DNA of 64,000 nucleotides from an uncultured Bacteroides sp. (GCF_963675905.1 NZ_OY780936.1:3295946-3359945); one strand, 5' to 3'. Positions 7,503 through 15,946 are shown, counted from the stretch's first letter. Notes: generated from the letters alone by a model not told the origin. Numbers and translations are program-made.

Positions 7503-8816
7503 ATGAAAAAACTAACATTGCTCCCTCTTTTGGGTTTATTATCGGTCTCAGTTTTTGCGTTTGCAGGAGAACCGGGTTCAGTTTCAGAGAACAAGATTGC
7601 AGCTCCTGTGTTCAATTTATCTCAAAGTGATTTAAAAGTTTCTTTCGGTGGACGTATTCAGATGGATGGTGCTGCTTACTATGGAGGAGATTATCAGCCA
7701 CTGGCTAACGGGGTAGGCTTTCGTCGTGTAAGACTTAACACAAATGCTTCTTTCGGGAAAAATCTTTCCGGTAAAGTGGAAATGGATCTTGCCGGAGGAG
7801 CTTTTACTTTGAAGGATTGTTTTATTAAGTACGATTTCCTGAATGGATTGAATTTCCGTTTGGGTAACTTCCAGGAAGGTTTTTCTATGCTTACAATGAC
7901 TTCCTCAGGAGATTTCCTTTTCATCGAACATCCGAATGCCGTTTCAGCCTTTTCACCGGAATATCATATTGGTTTGCAAGGAGCTTATCAAAAAGGACAA
8001 TTCCTTGGACAAGCAGGCGTTCACTTCCAGAAGATAAATGGAAGTACTGAAAAAGAAAATGTTGATGCGAACCTTAGAGCCGGACAGGATGAAGGTGTAT
8101 CTTATACATTCCGTACTATCTGGATGCCTCTTTCTAAGACAAAAGATAAGGGATTCCATTTAGGAGTTGCTGCTTCTTATCGTACTCCTAAGAATGATCT
8201 GGGTTCAGGAAAGGTAAATACAGTTAGATATAGCACGGCTTCTCTTTCTGGTATTGACAAGATTAAGTTTATGGATACTAAAGATATTACTTCTGTAAAA
8301 CATGACTGGTTGCTTGGCGGTGAACTTGCGGCTTTTTCTCACGGAACTCGTTTCCAAAGTGAATATATCCTGAACCAGACTCACAGAATGGGTGACTTAG
8401 CTACAGAAAAGTTTAATGGATATTATGCAGAAGTTGCTTGTTTGTTATTTGGTGGTCAGCAGTCTTATGTTGCCAGTAAAGGTGCCTTTACTCAACCTCG
8501 TTGCGGCAAAGAGTGGGGAGATATAGAATTGGCTGCCCGTTTTGACCGTTTGGATATGAATGGAACAAACGTAAAAGGTGGTGATTCTAAAGGATACACA
8601 TTGGGTGTTAATTATTATGCAAGCAAGAACCTGAAGTTTCAGCTGAATTACTCTTATGTGGATCATGATAAATATGCAAATGCAGGTGGAACTGTTGCAG
8701 TAGGTTATAAGAGTGTTAGTCAAGTGACAAAGGTTCCTTCTGAAGTAATTGAAAGTTTTGGTAAGGTGGGTAATGATTATAGCATTGTTACGCTCCGTGC
8801 TCAATTAAATTTCTAA
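7503..8816 (+). CDS. Phosphate-selective porin O/P-family outer-membrane protein
   Basis: A 437-residue outer-membrane beta-barrel. A signal peptide covers residues 1-21 (MKKLTLLPLLGLLSVSVFAF, cleavage after AFA or AFAG). The mature part begins with the family's typical opening strands, VSFGGRIQMDGAAYYG and GVGFRRVRLNTNASFGKNLSGKVEMDL, then LNFRLGNFQEGFSM, and ends with the strand VTLRAQLNF with a C-terminal Phe. This matches the OprP/OprO Pfam family. The real substrate in Bacteroidales is uncertain. A CYTH-domain gene follows after 3 bases, so the two are probably co-transcribed. A CYTH enzyme that hydrolyses triphosphate would fit a phosphate link, but that is inference. Confidence 0.85.
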   Translation: MKKLTLLPLLGLLSVSVFAFAGEPGSVSENKIAAPVFNLSQSDLKVSFGGRIQMDGAAYYGGDYQPLANGVGFRRVRLNTNASFGKNLSGKVEMDLAGGAFTLKDCFIKYDFLNGLNFRLGNFQEGFSMLTMTSSGDFLFIEHPNAVSAFSPEYHIGLQGAYQKGQFLGQAGVHFQKINGSTEKENVDANLRAGQDEGVSYTFRTIWMPLSKTKDKGFHLGVAASYRTPKNDLGSGKVNTVRYSTASLSGIDKIKFMDTKDITSVKHDWLLGGELAAFSHGTRFQSEYILNQTHRMGDLATEKFNGYYAEVACLLFGGQQSYVASKGAFTQPRCGKEWGDIELAARFDRLDMNGTNVKGGDSKGYTLGVNYYASKNLKFQLNYSYVDHDKYANAGGTVAVGYKSVSQVTKVPSEVIESFGKVGNDYSIVTLRAQLNF

Positions 8817-8819
8817 ATT

Positions 8820-9290
8820 ATGGCGCAGGAAATAGAAAGAAAATTCCTGATAAAAGGAGAATTCAAGTCATTGGCTTATTCCCAAAGTCATATTGTACAA
8901 GGTTATATAAGCAGTGCGCATGGGCGCACTGTTCGTATAAGAATACGCGATGAAAAGGGATATCTAACAATAAAAGGTGCATCTAATGCTTCTGGTACAA
9001 GCAGATATGAATGGGAGAAAGAGATTCCGTTTAATGAGGCTCAGGAACTGATGAAGCTCTGTGAGCCGGGTATTATAGATAAAACCAGATACCTGGTTAA
9101 AAGTGGAAAGCACACTTTTGAAGTTGATGAGTTCTATGGCGAGAATGAAGGACTAATTCTGGCGGAAGTAGAACTTGGTTCAGAAGATGAATTATATGAA
9201 AAACCTTCGTTTATTGGTGAAGAGGTGACCGGAGATATCCGTTATTACAACTCAAATTTAATGAAACACCCTTTTAGAAGCTGGAAATAA
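8820..9290 (+). CDS. CYTH-domain protein (triphosphate tunnel metalloenzyme)
   Basis: A 156-residue single-domain CYTH protein. The N-terminal EIERKF is the ExExK metal/triphosphate motif that defines the family. Further tunnel residues are the Arg/Lys run RTVRIRIRDEKGYLTIKG, the YEWEKEIPF strand, and EVDEFYGENEGLILAEVELGSE with its acidic metal ligands. Bacterial members of this size usually hydrolyse inorganic triphosphate or other organic triphosphates. Adenylate cyclase activity (CyaB class) is less likely. It starts 3 bases after the porin stop, so it is likely translated from the same transcript. Confidence 0.88.
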   Translation: MAQEIERKFLIKGEFKSLAYSQSHIVQGYISSAHGRTVRIRIRDEKGYLTIKGASNASGTSRYEWEKEIPFNEAQELMKLCEPGIIDKTRYLVKSGKHTFEVDEFYGENEGLILAEVELGSEDELYEKPSFIGEEVTGDIRYYNSNLMKHPFRSWK

Positions 9291-9379
9291 TTTTATTTGT
9301 CTGAAATATTTCTTTATATTTCCTCTATAAATAAAAGCCATATTTTTATTTAACGCGCTTATAAACCGAGATTTTTATG

Positions 9380-9387
9380 TAAGTTTG
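9380..9387 (+). promoter_or_regulatory. Possible -7 box upstream of the MgtC-like gene
   Basis: TAAGTTTG fits TAnnTTTG, but no -33 TTG is found at the right spacing and the leader would be about 105 bases. The rest of the 207-base gap between 9291 and 9497 is AT-rich with nothing else I can name. Confidence 0.3.
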
Positions 9388-9497
9388 TATATAAATGATT
9401 ATTCTCTAATCTGTTATACTATTAGTGGTTATCACGGTGCTTTTAAAATATAATAGATAAGTTAGTATTCATATACAAAATAGAAAAACTAAAGATT

Positions 9498-10805
9498 ATG
9501 GAGAAGATCTATCAAATATTCCCTCAGGAACTTTTTACGTTTGTTCTGGTAACTCTTTTTTCCCTTCTTATTGGTCTTTCGCAACGTAAGTTGACTTTGA
9601 AGAAGGAAGGAGAAGGAATAGATAAAACCTTTTTCGGGACAGACCGTACGTTTACCTTTATAGGGATTCTTGGTTATCTGCTTTATATTCTTGATCCTGT
9701 AAATCTGTTCCTTTTTATGGGTGGTGGACTGGCTCTAATTATTCTTTTGGGGCTGAACTATTATGTAAAGATGTCTCAGCACAATATTTATGGAATTACC
9801 AGCATTATTACTGGTTTAATCACTTACTGTCTTGCTCCTATTGTAGAAACCCAGCCTTCCTGGTTCTATATTATGGTTGTTGTTACCGTTCTGCTTTTTA
9901 CAGAAATGAAGAGTACCTTTACAGAGATTGCCCAGCATATGCAGAATGACGAAATGATTACTCTGGCAAAGTTCCTTGCTATCAGTGGTATTATACTTCC
10001 AATGCTTCCCAATGAAAATCTTATTCCAGGGATAAACCTTACTCCCTACACAATATGGCTTGCTACTGTTGTTGTTTCCGGCATTTCTTATCTCTCTTAT
10101 CTGCTCAAAAGATATGTGTTTCGTCAATCCGGTACATTGGTTGCCGGTATTGTTGGAGGACTATATAGCAGCACTGCTACTATTTCAGTCTTGGCCCGCA
10201 AATGTAAACATGCAAAGGAAAGAGAAATTCCCGAATATGTGGCAGCTATGCTGATGGCAGTGAGTATGATGTATCTTCGTTTCCTTATACTGATACCGGT
10301 ATTCAGCGTAGAGATATTTCTTTCTGTTTATCCTTATTTGCTTATTATGTCATTTGTATCGGTAATAATAGCTTGGGTTATTCATAAAAAAACTGATTTT
10401 ACCGAGCTAACAAAAGATACTGAAGACGATGGTGAAGAAAGTAATAACCCTTTAGAGTTTAAAGTTGCTTTGATTTTTGCACTGTTGTTTGTTGTCTTTA
10501 CAGTTGTTACCCATTACACATTTAGTTATGCAGGAACAGAAGGGTTGAATATACTTTCTTTTGTATCGGGCTTAAGTGATGTTACCCCATTTGTCTTAAC
10601 TCTTCTCCAGGGCACAGGAAGCTTAGCTGTAAGTATGGCCGTGGCTTGTACATTGCAAGCTATTGTGAGCAACAATCTTATGAAAATGTGCTATGCTTTA
10701 TTCTTCTCAGGTAGGAGAAAAGAGATGCTTCCTTATCTCACTATCGGTTTTACTCTTATAATAGTGCTTAATGTGGCACTTCTTATCTTTTTCTATTTAC
10801 ATTAA
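9498..10805 (+). CDS. MgtC/SapB-family membrane protein with DUF4010
   Basis: A 435-residue inner-membrane protein with about ten hydrophobic helices. The N-terminal part (about 1-145) is MgtC/SapB-like, with SLLIGLSQRKLTLKKEG and the short TFTFIGILGYLLYIL segment. The C-terminal part (about 180-435) is DUF4010, including GGLYSSTATISVLARK and a charged loop TDFTELTKDTEDDGEESN near residue 310. MgtC proteins are linked to survival at low Mg2+ and to control of ATP synthase, but the long MgtC-DUF4010 form is uncharacterised, so its role is open. It faces an OmpA-family gene tail to tail across a shared hairpin region. Confidence 0.82.
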   Translation: MEKIYQIFPQELFTFVLVTLFSLLIGLSQRKLTLKKEGEGIDKTFFGTDRTFTFIGILGYLLYILDPVNLFLFMGGGLALIILLGLNYYVKMSQHNIYGITSIITGLITYCLAPIVETQPSWFYIMVVVTVLLFTEMKSTFTEIAQHMQNDEMITLAKFLAISGIILPMLPNENLIPGINLTPYTIWLATVVVSGISYLSYLLKRYVFRQSGTLVAGIVGGLYSSTATISVLARKCKHAKEREIPEYVAAMLMAVSMMYLRFLILIPVFSVEIFLSVYPYLLIMSFVSVIIAWVIHKKTDFTELTKDTEDDGEESNNPLEFKVALIFALLFVVFTVVTHYTFSYAGTEGLNILSFVSGLSDVTPFVLTLLQGTGSLAVSMAVACTLQAIVSNNLMKMCYALFFSGRRKEMLPYLTIGFTLIIVLNVALLIFFYLH

Positions 10806-10835
10806 GTAGGGTATTGCACTCCCTATTTTATTAGA

Positions 10836-10882
10836 TAAAAAAACTCCCGCTACCTATACTGTATGTAATTGATAGCAGGAGT
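10836..10882 (-). terminator. Terminator between convergent genes
   Basis: ACTCCCGCTA (10843-10852) pairs with TAGCAGGAGT (10873-10882). On the minus strand the single imperfect pair is G-T and the stem is followed by seven T residues, so it suits the OmpA-family gene best. On the plus strand a smaller TAGGG / CCCTA hairpin at 10807-10825, followed by TTTTA, may serve the MgtC-like gene. Confidence 0.7.
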
Positions 10883-10919
10883 GCTTTTATAAGAATGAAT
10901 ATTGTATACGGATTACACT

Positions 10920-12155
10920 TTATAACTTAATAAACTCAACTCTGCGATTTTTAGCTTTATTCTCTGGACTGTTATTGTCTGCAATAGGTGCACTTTCTCC
11001 TTTTCCATCCGTCTCAATTCTGGAGCCATCAATTTTGAATTCGCTAATGAGGTATTGTTTAACATTAGCAGCTCTTCTTTTTGATAAATCCAGATTAAGT
11101 GCATCATCGCCATCATTATCTGTATACCCGATAACCTTAATCCGAACTGTCGGATTCTCATTCAGAACGTTTGCAATCTCACGTACCGATCCGTAAGATT
11201 CGGGCTTTACTATATCTTTTCCTGAATCAAAATAAATGCCATAGGAGATAACTTTTCCTTCGGTCAGCAGTTTGCTCCTGGTGTCGGGAGAGGCAGTTGT
11301 AACTTTAAGATTCGTGATGTACGGGTGACAATTGCGATCCCATCCGTTAAATACTATCTTGTTAAACTTAGTAGTACTGTGAATGTTGGTTGGAATATCA
11401 AGAATCTTTGCCCCCAGATGATAAATCCGTACTCTTCTTTTCTGTACCCAGATAATTACATGGTTTACCTTTTCGGCAATCACCGGATTGGTATTTGATG
11501 AACCTCTAAGATCTTCACTTCCTGGCTTGTATCCGGTAGTTTCCCATTCATCCTCTGCTATTATTATTTTTAAGCCATGAATTCCGGGCCAGGCATCATC
11601 ATTTATCTCCTGTGGTCTTGCAGGATCATCCTCGTAAATATTCAGCATTGTTCCGCGGGAGTAATCTTTATCAGGAACAAAATCGAACTCAAATATAAAG
11701 TTTTCGGGGAAAGCAATCTTTTTTGTATAACAGTAAACTGCATCCTTTCCATTCATATGTAGCCAGTTTCCCGGTGCAATATTTAACTTCTTAACCTCTC
11801 CGGTACTGTTACCCGTCCATTGTGCAGGAAAGTCGCCTATTGCATCTTGCGAAAAGTCTTCGAAAAAGATAATTTTATCTCCCGGTATAAAATCGTACTG
11901 AGAATAGCTTTCCAGCTTGCCTTTTTCCGGAGATTCGACAGAACTTTCTTCTATTTTGCTATTATCATTTGTACCTTTCTTTTTCTTTGTTGTTTTATCT
12001 AGCTCCTTATCAATAGCCTGATCGGTTTTCTTATCTACCTTATTCTCTACTTTATCCTTAACTTTCTCACCTATTTTCTTTAGCCAGCCTTGCGCATTTG
12101 TATTGGTGAATACAAACAGGAAAAGTACTACAAACAGTATCCTATTATTTTTCAT
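10920..12155 (-). CDS. OmpA-family protein with coiled N-terminus
   Basis: A 411-residue envelope protein. Residues 1-21 are a signal peptide ending TNTNAQG. Next is a highly charged segment (about 24-85) rich in Lys and Asp/Glu (IGEKVKDKVENKVDKKTDQA), probably helical. The middle (about 95-290) looks like a beta-sandwich of laminin-G/LamG type (FFEDFSQDAIGDFPAQWTG). The C-terminal OmpA domain (about 300-411) has FDSGKDIVKPESYGSVREIA, VIGYTDNDGDDALNLDLSKRRA and NRRVEFIKL, which includes the peptidoglycan-binding Asp and Arg positions. It probably anchors to peptidoglycan in the periplasm. It is downstream of the Yip1 and DUF4251 genes, 32 bases after Yip1. Confidence 0.85.
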   Translation of the reverse strand: MKNNRILFVVLFLFVFTNTNAQGWLKKIGEKVKDKVENKVDKKTDQAIDKELDKTTKKKKGTNDNSKIEESSVESPEKGKLESYSQYDFIPGDKIIFFEDFSQDAIGDFPAQWTGNSTGEVKKLNIAPGNWLHMNGKDAVYCYTKKIAFPENFIFEFDFVPDKDYSRGTMLNIYEDDPARPQEINDDAWPGIHGLKIIIAEDEWETTGYKPGSEDLRGSSNTNPVIAEKVNHVIIWVQKRRVRIYHLGAKILDIPTNIHSTTKFNKIVFNGWDRNCHPYITNLKVTTASPDTRSKLLTEGKVISYGIYFDSGKDIVKPESYGSVREIANVLNENPTVRIKVIGYTDNDGDDALNLDLSKRRAANVKQYLISEFKIDGSRIETDGKGESAPIADNNSPENKAKNRRVEFIKL

Positions 12156-12187
12156 AGCTTTAGATTTTAATATTGAGTATTATTTGT

Positions 12188-12751
12188 TTAAAAGTAAAAG
12201 GCGCCAAGTGCAATGGATAATAACAAGGAAATAACTACAAGGGCGATTATTGAGGTCAGGAAGTAGGAGGTTACTTTTTCTTCGGGTGTTTTCATCATCG
12301 GAGCTAGTCCGATGTATAGAATATAAAGACCGTATAAACCGAAAATCCCTGCTATTGTTGACATAGATGGAAAAAGATAAAAAACTCCTGCAACAAACAT
12401 TGGTGTATATGAATAGACAACTAACTGGAAAGCTTTATCAAAATTTTCTAAAGAGCTGAACTTTGGCGCTAGTTTGTTTATTATAAATGCTGTAAGATAA
12501 ACTCCGGCAATCATGCTAACATAAGACGTTGCCGCATGACGGATGCCTAAATCAATTGATCCGAAATGTGCTCCAAGCACATTATAACCAACCAGACCGT
12601 AACCAATAAATCCACAGATAGCGGGGATAAGAGCCAACAAAAGTAAATAAGAAGTTAATAGCTTACTGGATGTAATTTCTTCAGTTTCTATAACTTTCCA
12701 TTCTGTTTTTGGAGATAGAATAATGTTCTTTGCTCGTTCAATTGTGTTCAT
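12188..12751 (-). CDS. Yip1-domain inner-membrane protein
   Basis: A 187-residue protein with five hydrophobic helices and a short soluble head, MNTIERAKNIILSPKTEWKV, typical of the bacterial Yip1 family (the opening "A..I...P...W..I" pattern). The function of bacterial members is not established. It lies between DUF4251 and OmpA-family genes, with 48-base and 32-base gaps on the same strand, so a three-gene unit is likely. Confidence 0.8.
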   Translation of the reverse strand: MNTIERAKNIILSPKTEWKVIETEEITSSKLLTSYLLLLALIPAICGFIGYGLVGYNVLGAHFGSIDLGIRHAATSYVSMIAGVYLTAFIINKLAPKFSSLENFDKAFQLVVYSYTPMFVAGVFYLFPSMSTIAGIFGLYGLYILYIGLAPMMKTPEEKVTSYFLTSIIALVVISLLLSIALGAFYF

Positions 12752-12799
12752 AATACTTTTGATTTTTGTTAGTAGAAAAGAGATAGTATGCTGAGCTAA

Positions 12800-13318
12800 T
12801 TATTTGTTCTTAGCATTCTTTTTAGGCGTATCATAAATGAACTCTCCATAATAGGAGATAGACTGCTTATTATTTGGAGTTACTCGTACATCTGCCGAGC
12901 CTGATGTAAAGACCTTTATCCAATAAATATAACTGTCTTCCTCTGTGCGGGTTCTGAAACTGATGTTTGCCGTACCTTTTTTATCAAAAATAAGTTTGTA
13001 GTCTATTATTTTTTCATCGAAAATCAATCCTTTTCCTCGGCCTCCGTAAGGTGCGGAGTAGGCAATACCAAAATATGGCAAGTAGGAGAATACGGAATCA
13101 TTTCTGATTTCTACGGAATAGTTTGATGTAAGATGTCTGCTTGGGCCTCTCATTGGTAAGGCAGTATTGACTTCCACATTTATCTTCTGAGCTTCTATAA
13201 GCTCCCTGATGGTTTTGCTGATCTCTTCTTTTTTCTGTTTTTTGCTTTGTGCATTCACCGGTAAAGACAAAGCAATAAAGGTTGCAAGCAGTCCAATAAT
13301 TATTTTTTTTGCTTTCAT
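12800..13318 (-). CDS. DUF4251-domain secreted protein
   Basis: A 172-residue protein with a signal peptide (MKAKKIIIGLLATFIALSLP, cleavage after VNAQ). The rest matches DUF4251, seen in many Bacteroidales: VEVNTALPMRGPSRHLTSNY, VRNDSVFSYLPYFGIAYSAP-type segments, GGRGKGLIFDEKI and a C-terminal beta region. No enzymatic motif is visible. It is probably periplasmic. It is the first gene of the minus-strand trio with Yip1 and OmpA-like, and the striking palindromic array at 13412-13497 lies 94-179 bases upstream of its start. Confidence 0.8.
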   Translation of the reverse strand: MKAKKIIIGLLATFIALSLPVNAQSKKQKKEEISKTIRELIEAQKINVEVNTALPMRGPSRHLTSNYSVEIRNDSVFSYLPYFGIAYSAPYGGRGKGLIFDEKIIDYKLIFDKKGTANISFRTRTEEDSYIYWIKVFTSGSADVRVTPNNKQSISYYGEFIYDTPKKNAKNK

Positions 13319-13411
13319 CTCTGTAAAGTTTTGATGTTACAGATAATAAACGTTTAGAGATGATAAAATGTTGTGAGGTAATGTTTTGAAATCTTTCAGG
13401 AGGGAATATTG

Positions 13412-13497
13412 TTTAGACTCGGGTCTCAGTATACTTTACACCCGGGTCTAAAGTGTGCTGAGACCCGGGTCTAAAACTCTCTTTGATGTACATCAAA
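13412..13497. repeat. Phased palindrome array A (period 23 bp, 4 units)
   Basis: Four palindromic units have centres at 13420.5, 13443.5, 13466.5 and 13489.5, exactly 23 bases apart. The first three share the core AGACCCGGGTCT: AGACTCGGGTCT at 13415, ACACCCGGGTCT at 13438 and AGACCCGGGTCT at 13461. The fourth is TTTGATGTACATCAAA (13482-13497), a perfect 16-base palindrome of different sequence that contains TTGATnnnnATCAA, the FNR half-site arrangement. The first three units together also form a 64-base dyad (13412-13475) about CCCGGG. The array lies between the acyltransferase stop and the DUF4251 start, both on the minus strand. No T-tract follows, so it is not a simple terminator. Confidence 0.85.
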
Positions 13498-13526
13498 CTG
13501 AATTTTATTCAGTATAAGTTATATCT

Positions 13527-14414
13527 TTACTTTTTGTCTTTTTGAGAAGTTACTGGTAATTCCAGAATTGTTCTTGGTGTAAACGAACCAGGCATTGGCA
13601 TTTTATAGATTGACTCTCGCAAAAATGTTCGCAAAGATTGGTAGTCAGTATATTTCGCCTGTTCTTCAACAGTTATTATTTCACCGATTCCAATTCGTGG
13701 ATTCTGCGTGCTTTTGTTGAATATCTCATAGGGCATCCTTATCAGACGTACTCTCCAGTTAATTAATCCCAGTGAATAGAAGAAAGGTGAATTCTGATCG
13801 AAGAAGCGGATAGGAACAATAGGTACCTTGGCCTTTTGAATGAGTCTGATAACACTTTCCTGCCATTCACGGTCTCTTACACATCTGTCGCCCAGGCTGA
13901 GGTCTGAAACAGCTCCTGAAGGGAAAAAACCAACAGGGTGATTATCATGAAGACGCATTAGTGTTTCGCGGATACCGTTAATGCTTGTAGTAGAAACTCC
14001 GTTATCTTTATTCCCTTTGGGCTTAACCGAAATAAAGTTCTCTTCCATAGGTTCAATAAGAGAGAGAAACTCGTTTACCATCACTTTGTAGTCCGGACGT
14101 ATTCCAGCCATCAGATCTATCAGCATAATTCCATCTATTCCACCATAAGGGTGATTGGAAATAGTGATAAACCCACCTTGAGGCAGTTTTTTCAGGCGCT
14201 CAGCATTTCCAATGCGATAGTTAACGCCTAAATTATTTAATAAACTCGCTGCAAATTCTGCGCCTTTATAATCGCATGATTGCTCGTATAACTTATTAAC
14301 CTTGTCTATAGCAAATAGCCGAATGACAAATTTAGCCAAACGATTCCCTAATTTGCCTTTAAAAATTGGGGAGGCTTTTTCAAGGTTTTCTGCTTCAATT
14401 AATGTTTTTCTCAA
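13527..14414 (-). CDS. PlsC/GlsA-like lysolipid acyltransferase
   Basis: A 295-residue acyltransferase of the PlsC superfamily. The catalytic box reads SNHPYGGIDG, a variant of NHxxxxD with the His-Asp pair present, near residue 107. The second block is VGFFPSGAVSDLS near 183, in the position of FPEGTRS, and the third is KVPIVPIRFFDQNSPFFY. The NHPxGGxDG box resembles the Bacteroidales ornithine/glycine-lipid type acyltransferases more than classic PlsC. It is 25 bases downstream of a GtrA gene and a CDP-alcohol phosphatidyltransferase gene, so a role in envelope lipid synthesis is likely. The exact acceptor lipid cannot be told from sequence. Confidence 0.78.
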   Translation of the reverse strand: MRKTLIEAENLEKASPIFKGKLGNRLAKFVIRLFAIDKVNKLYEQSCDYKGAEFAASLLNNLGVNYRIGNAERLKKLPQGGFITISNHPYGGIDGIMLIDLMAGIRPDYKVMVNEFLSLIEPMEENFISVKPKGNKDNGVSTTSINGIRETLMRLHDNHPVGFFPSGAVSDLSLGDRCVRDREWQESVIRLIQKAKVPIVPIRFFDQNSPFFYSLGLINWRVRLIRMPYEIFNKSTQNPRIGIGEIITVEEQAKYTDYQSLRTFLRESIYKMPMPGSFTPRTILELPVTSQKDKK

Positions 14415-14439
14415 AATACAAAAAAATTAAAAGTTACCA

Positions 14440-14883
14440 TCAACGCCTTGAAGCGTAAGTCTTTTCTGTTTTTAAACGAGTACGCTCTTTTTTAAAAACC
14501 CATTTTCGTTGAAGTGTATAATTTATAGCCAAGGAGACAATTAGATCGGTAATAATACGACTAAACTCATAATCAATATGATGAACTGTTGTAAAATAGT
14601 ATGTTCCGGCAGATTTTAATGCAATACTATTTAATGCAACAAGAGAAAATCTTATTAGCTGACTTTTGTACGAGTACTTGTAAGAATCTGCCTTGGATTG
14701 GAATGCCCACGATTTATTTATAGAAAAATTGATAAAAGCTCCGATAATTCCACCAATAGCAATTGATATAGTATAGTGTATACCTAGCAGCTCCGTGCAT
14801 AGAATCATTGTTATGTAATCAACAATTCCACCTACGCCGCATGATATCTGGGCTTTTGTGAAAACGAATAATTTCTCAATCAT
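14440..14883 (-). CDS. GtrA-family membrane protein
   Basis: A 147-residue protein with four hydrophobic helices that matches the GtrA family (small flippase-like proteins associated with polyprenyl-phosphate-linked sugar transfer). Typical segments are FTKAQISCGVGGIVDYITM at the start, AIGGIIGAFINFSINKSWAF in the middle, and NYTLQRKWVFKKER at the end. Its start overlaps the stop of the upstream CDP-alcohol phosphatidyltransferase by 4 bases, so the two are translationally coupled. The partner glycosyltransferase usually seen with GtrA is not adjacent here. It may instead move a lipid intermediate for the neighbouring enzymes, which is inference. Confidence 0.82.
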   Translation of the reverse strand: MIEKLFVFTKAQISCGVGGIVDYITMILCTELLGIHYTISIAIGGIIGAFINFSINKSWAFQSKADSYKYSYKSQLIRFSLVALNSIALKSAGTYYFTTVHHIDYEFSRIITDLIVSLAINYTLQRKWVFKKERTRLKTEKTYASRR

Positions 14884-15587
14884 TTGTTTTCATTCATTTT
14901 GTTTGCTTTTTCAGTGATATCTAGGCTGTCTGCTAATCGTAAAAGGTTTCTTGTATCATTAATGTTTGCAATAAATAGCATGATACAAATTATACCTCCC
15001 GAATATATAATAGAGCCTTCAGCAAAAACTTCAAGTACAAGGATCAGTGAAATGAAGATTCTAACTTCTGTAGGGCCAAACAGTCCACTGTCTATGCTAT
15101 ATTTATCAGTAATTTTATATCTCAGTAGGGTAGTAATCATTTCCCAGCCATACATAACAATGAAACCATATCCAATCAAGTACCAGGGACTTCCAACATA
15201 AATCATATATCCGATACCTATTAGTATATCAGTGAGCCAGTCTACCGTAATATCAAGAGAGAATCCGTACCACTTTCTTGGGGTTTTACGGTAATATGCC
15301 ACTCTACCATCCAGAGAATCGCCAAACCAGTTTATTGCTAACCCCAGTACTCCAAGTAAAAGGAAATATATATTAATGTAAGCTGCCAAGATAAAGCTAG
15401 ACGCTGTTAATATGCTACCCATGAAGCCGATAGCGGTTAGCATATCTGAGCTAATATATTCAGGAATACGTTGAACGAAAAAAGCCAGGGCTTTTTGTTC
15501 CTGAACTTTCAGCAGGTTAGTTCTATGTCTACCTTTTGAAATGGTGGATAATGTTTCTACTTTCTCTCGGGATAGGTTATTTTTCAT
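14880..15587 (-). CDS. CDP-alcohol phosphatidyltransferase-family protein
   Basis: A 235-residue integral membrane enzyme of the CDP-alcohol phosphatidyltransferase family, which joins a CDP-linked lipid or alcohol to an alcohol acceptor. The signature D(x2)DG(x2)AR(x8)G(x3)D(x3)D reads here NWFGDSLDGRVAYYRKTPRK then WYGFSLDITVDWLTD. All four Asp residues and both Gly are present, but the AR position is AY, an unusual change. About six hydrophobic helices follow. It heads the minus-strand unit with GtrA (4-base overlap) and the acyltransferase. The product could be a phospholipid head group or an inositol-type lipid. I cannot choose. Confidence 0.8.
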   Translation of the reverse strand: MKNNLSREKVETLSTISKGRHRTNLLKVQEQKALAFFVQRIPEYISSDMLTAIGFMGSILTASSFILAAYINIYFLLLGVLGLAINWFGDSLDGRVAYYRKTPRKWYGFSLDITVDWLTDILIGIGYMIYVGSPWYLIGYGFIVMYGWEMITTLLRYKITDKYSIDSGLFGPTEVRIFISLILVLEVFAEGSIIYSGGIICIMLFIANINDTRNLLRLADSLDITEKANKMNENK

Positions 15588-15901
15588 TTGGTTGTTTTTA
15601 ATATTATAAATTTACTACGAATGTTTTATATTTATATTAAATATTTCGTTAAAAGCTAATATTTTACAAAAATACGAATATTTTTTATTGAAAAGAATTA
15701 AATTTTGTGATTTACGAAATATAAAAGAGTGTTAATCGCCTTTTTAACATTAAAAGTGATACTTTCTGGATGTGTTTTTATTGTGATGATGTTGATTTCT
15801 TTAGTTGTAAGTGTTTATAAATCAACTGTTTTTCAGTCTTATTGCGGATTTAGCTATAATCCATAATCCGTTTAGAGCATTAAAAAGTAGAGAATTGTAC
15901 T
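15588..15901. other. Intergenic region, no gene seen
   Basis: AT-rich stretch between the divergent-facing lipid unit and tRNA-Leu. On the minus strand TATTTTTG (15667-15674) could be a -7 box for the phosphatidyltransferase gene, without a clear -33. GTTGATTT (15791-15798) and AAATCAAC (15819-15826) form an 8-bp inverted repeat with a 20-base loop. No credible small ORF was found. Confidence 0.5.
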
Positions 15902-15937
15902 AAAAAAGAAAAAGACCTGTAAATAATTACAGGTCTT
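15902..15937 (-). terminator. Terminator of tRNA-Leu
   Basis: An 11-bp perfect stem, AAGACCTGTAA / TTACAGGTCTT, with loop ATAA. On the minus strand it is followed by a long T-rich run (complement of TAAAAAAGAAAAAG). It lies 10 bases past the tRNA 3' end. Confidence 0.85.
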
Positions 15938-15946
15938 TTCTTGAAG

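Noticed and set aside
8445-8804. 119-codon minus-strand frame
   Set aside because: It lies wholly antisense to the porin gene, which has a clear signal peptide and barrel strands.
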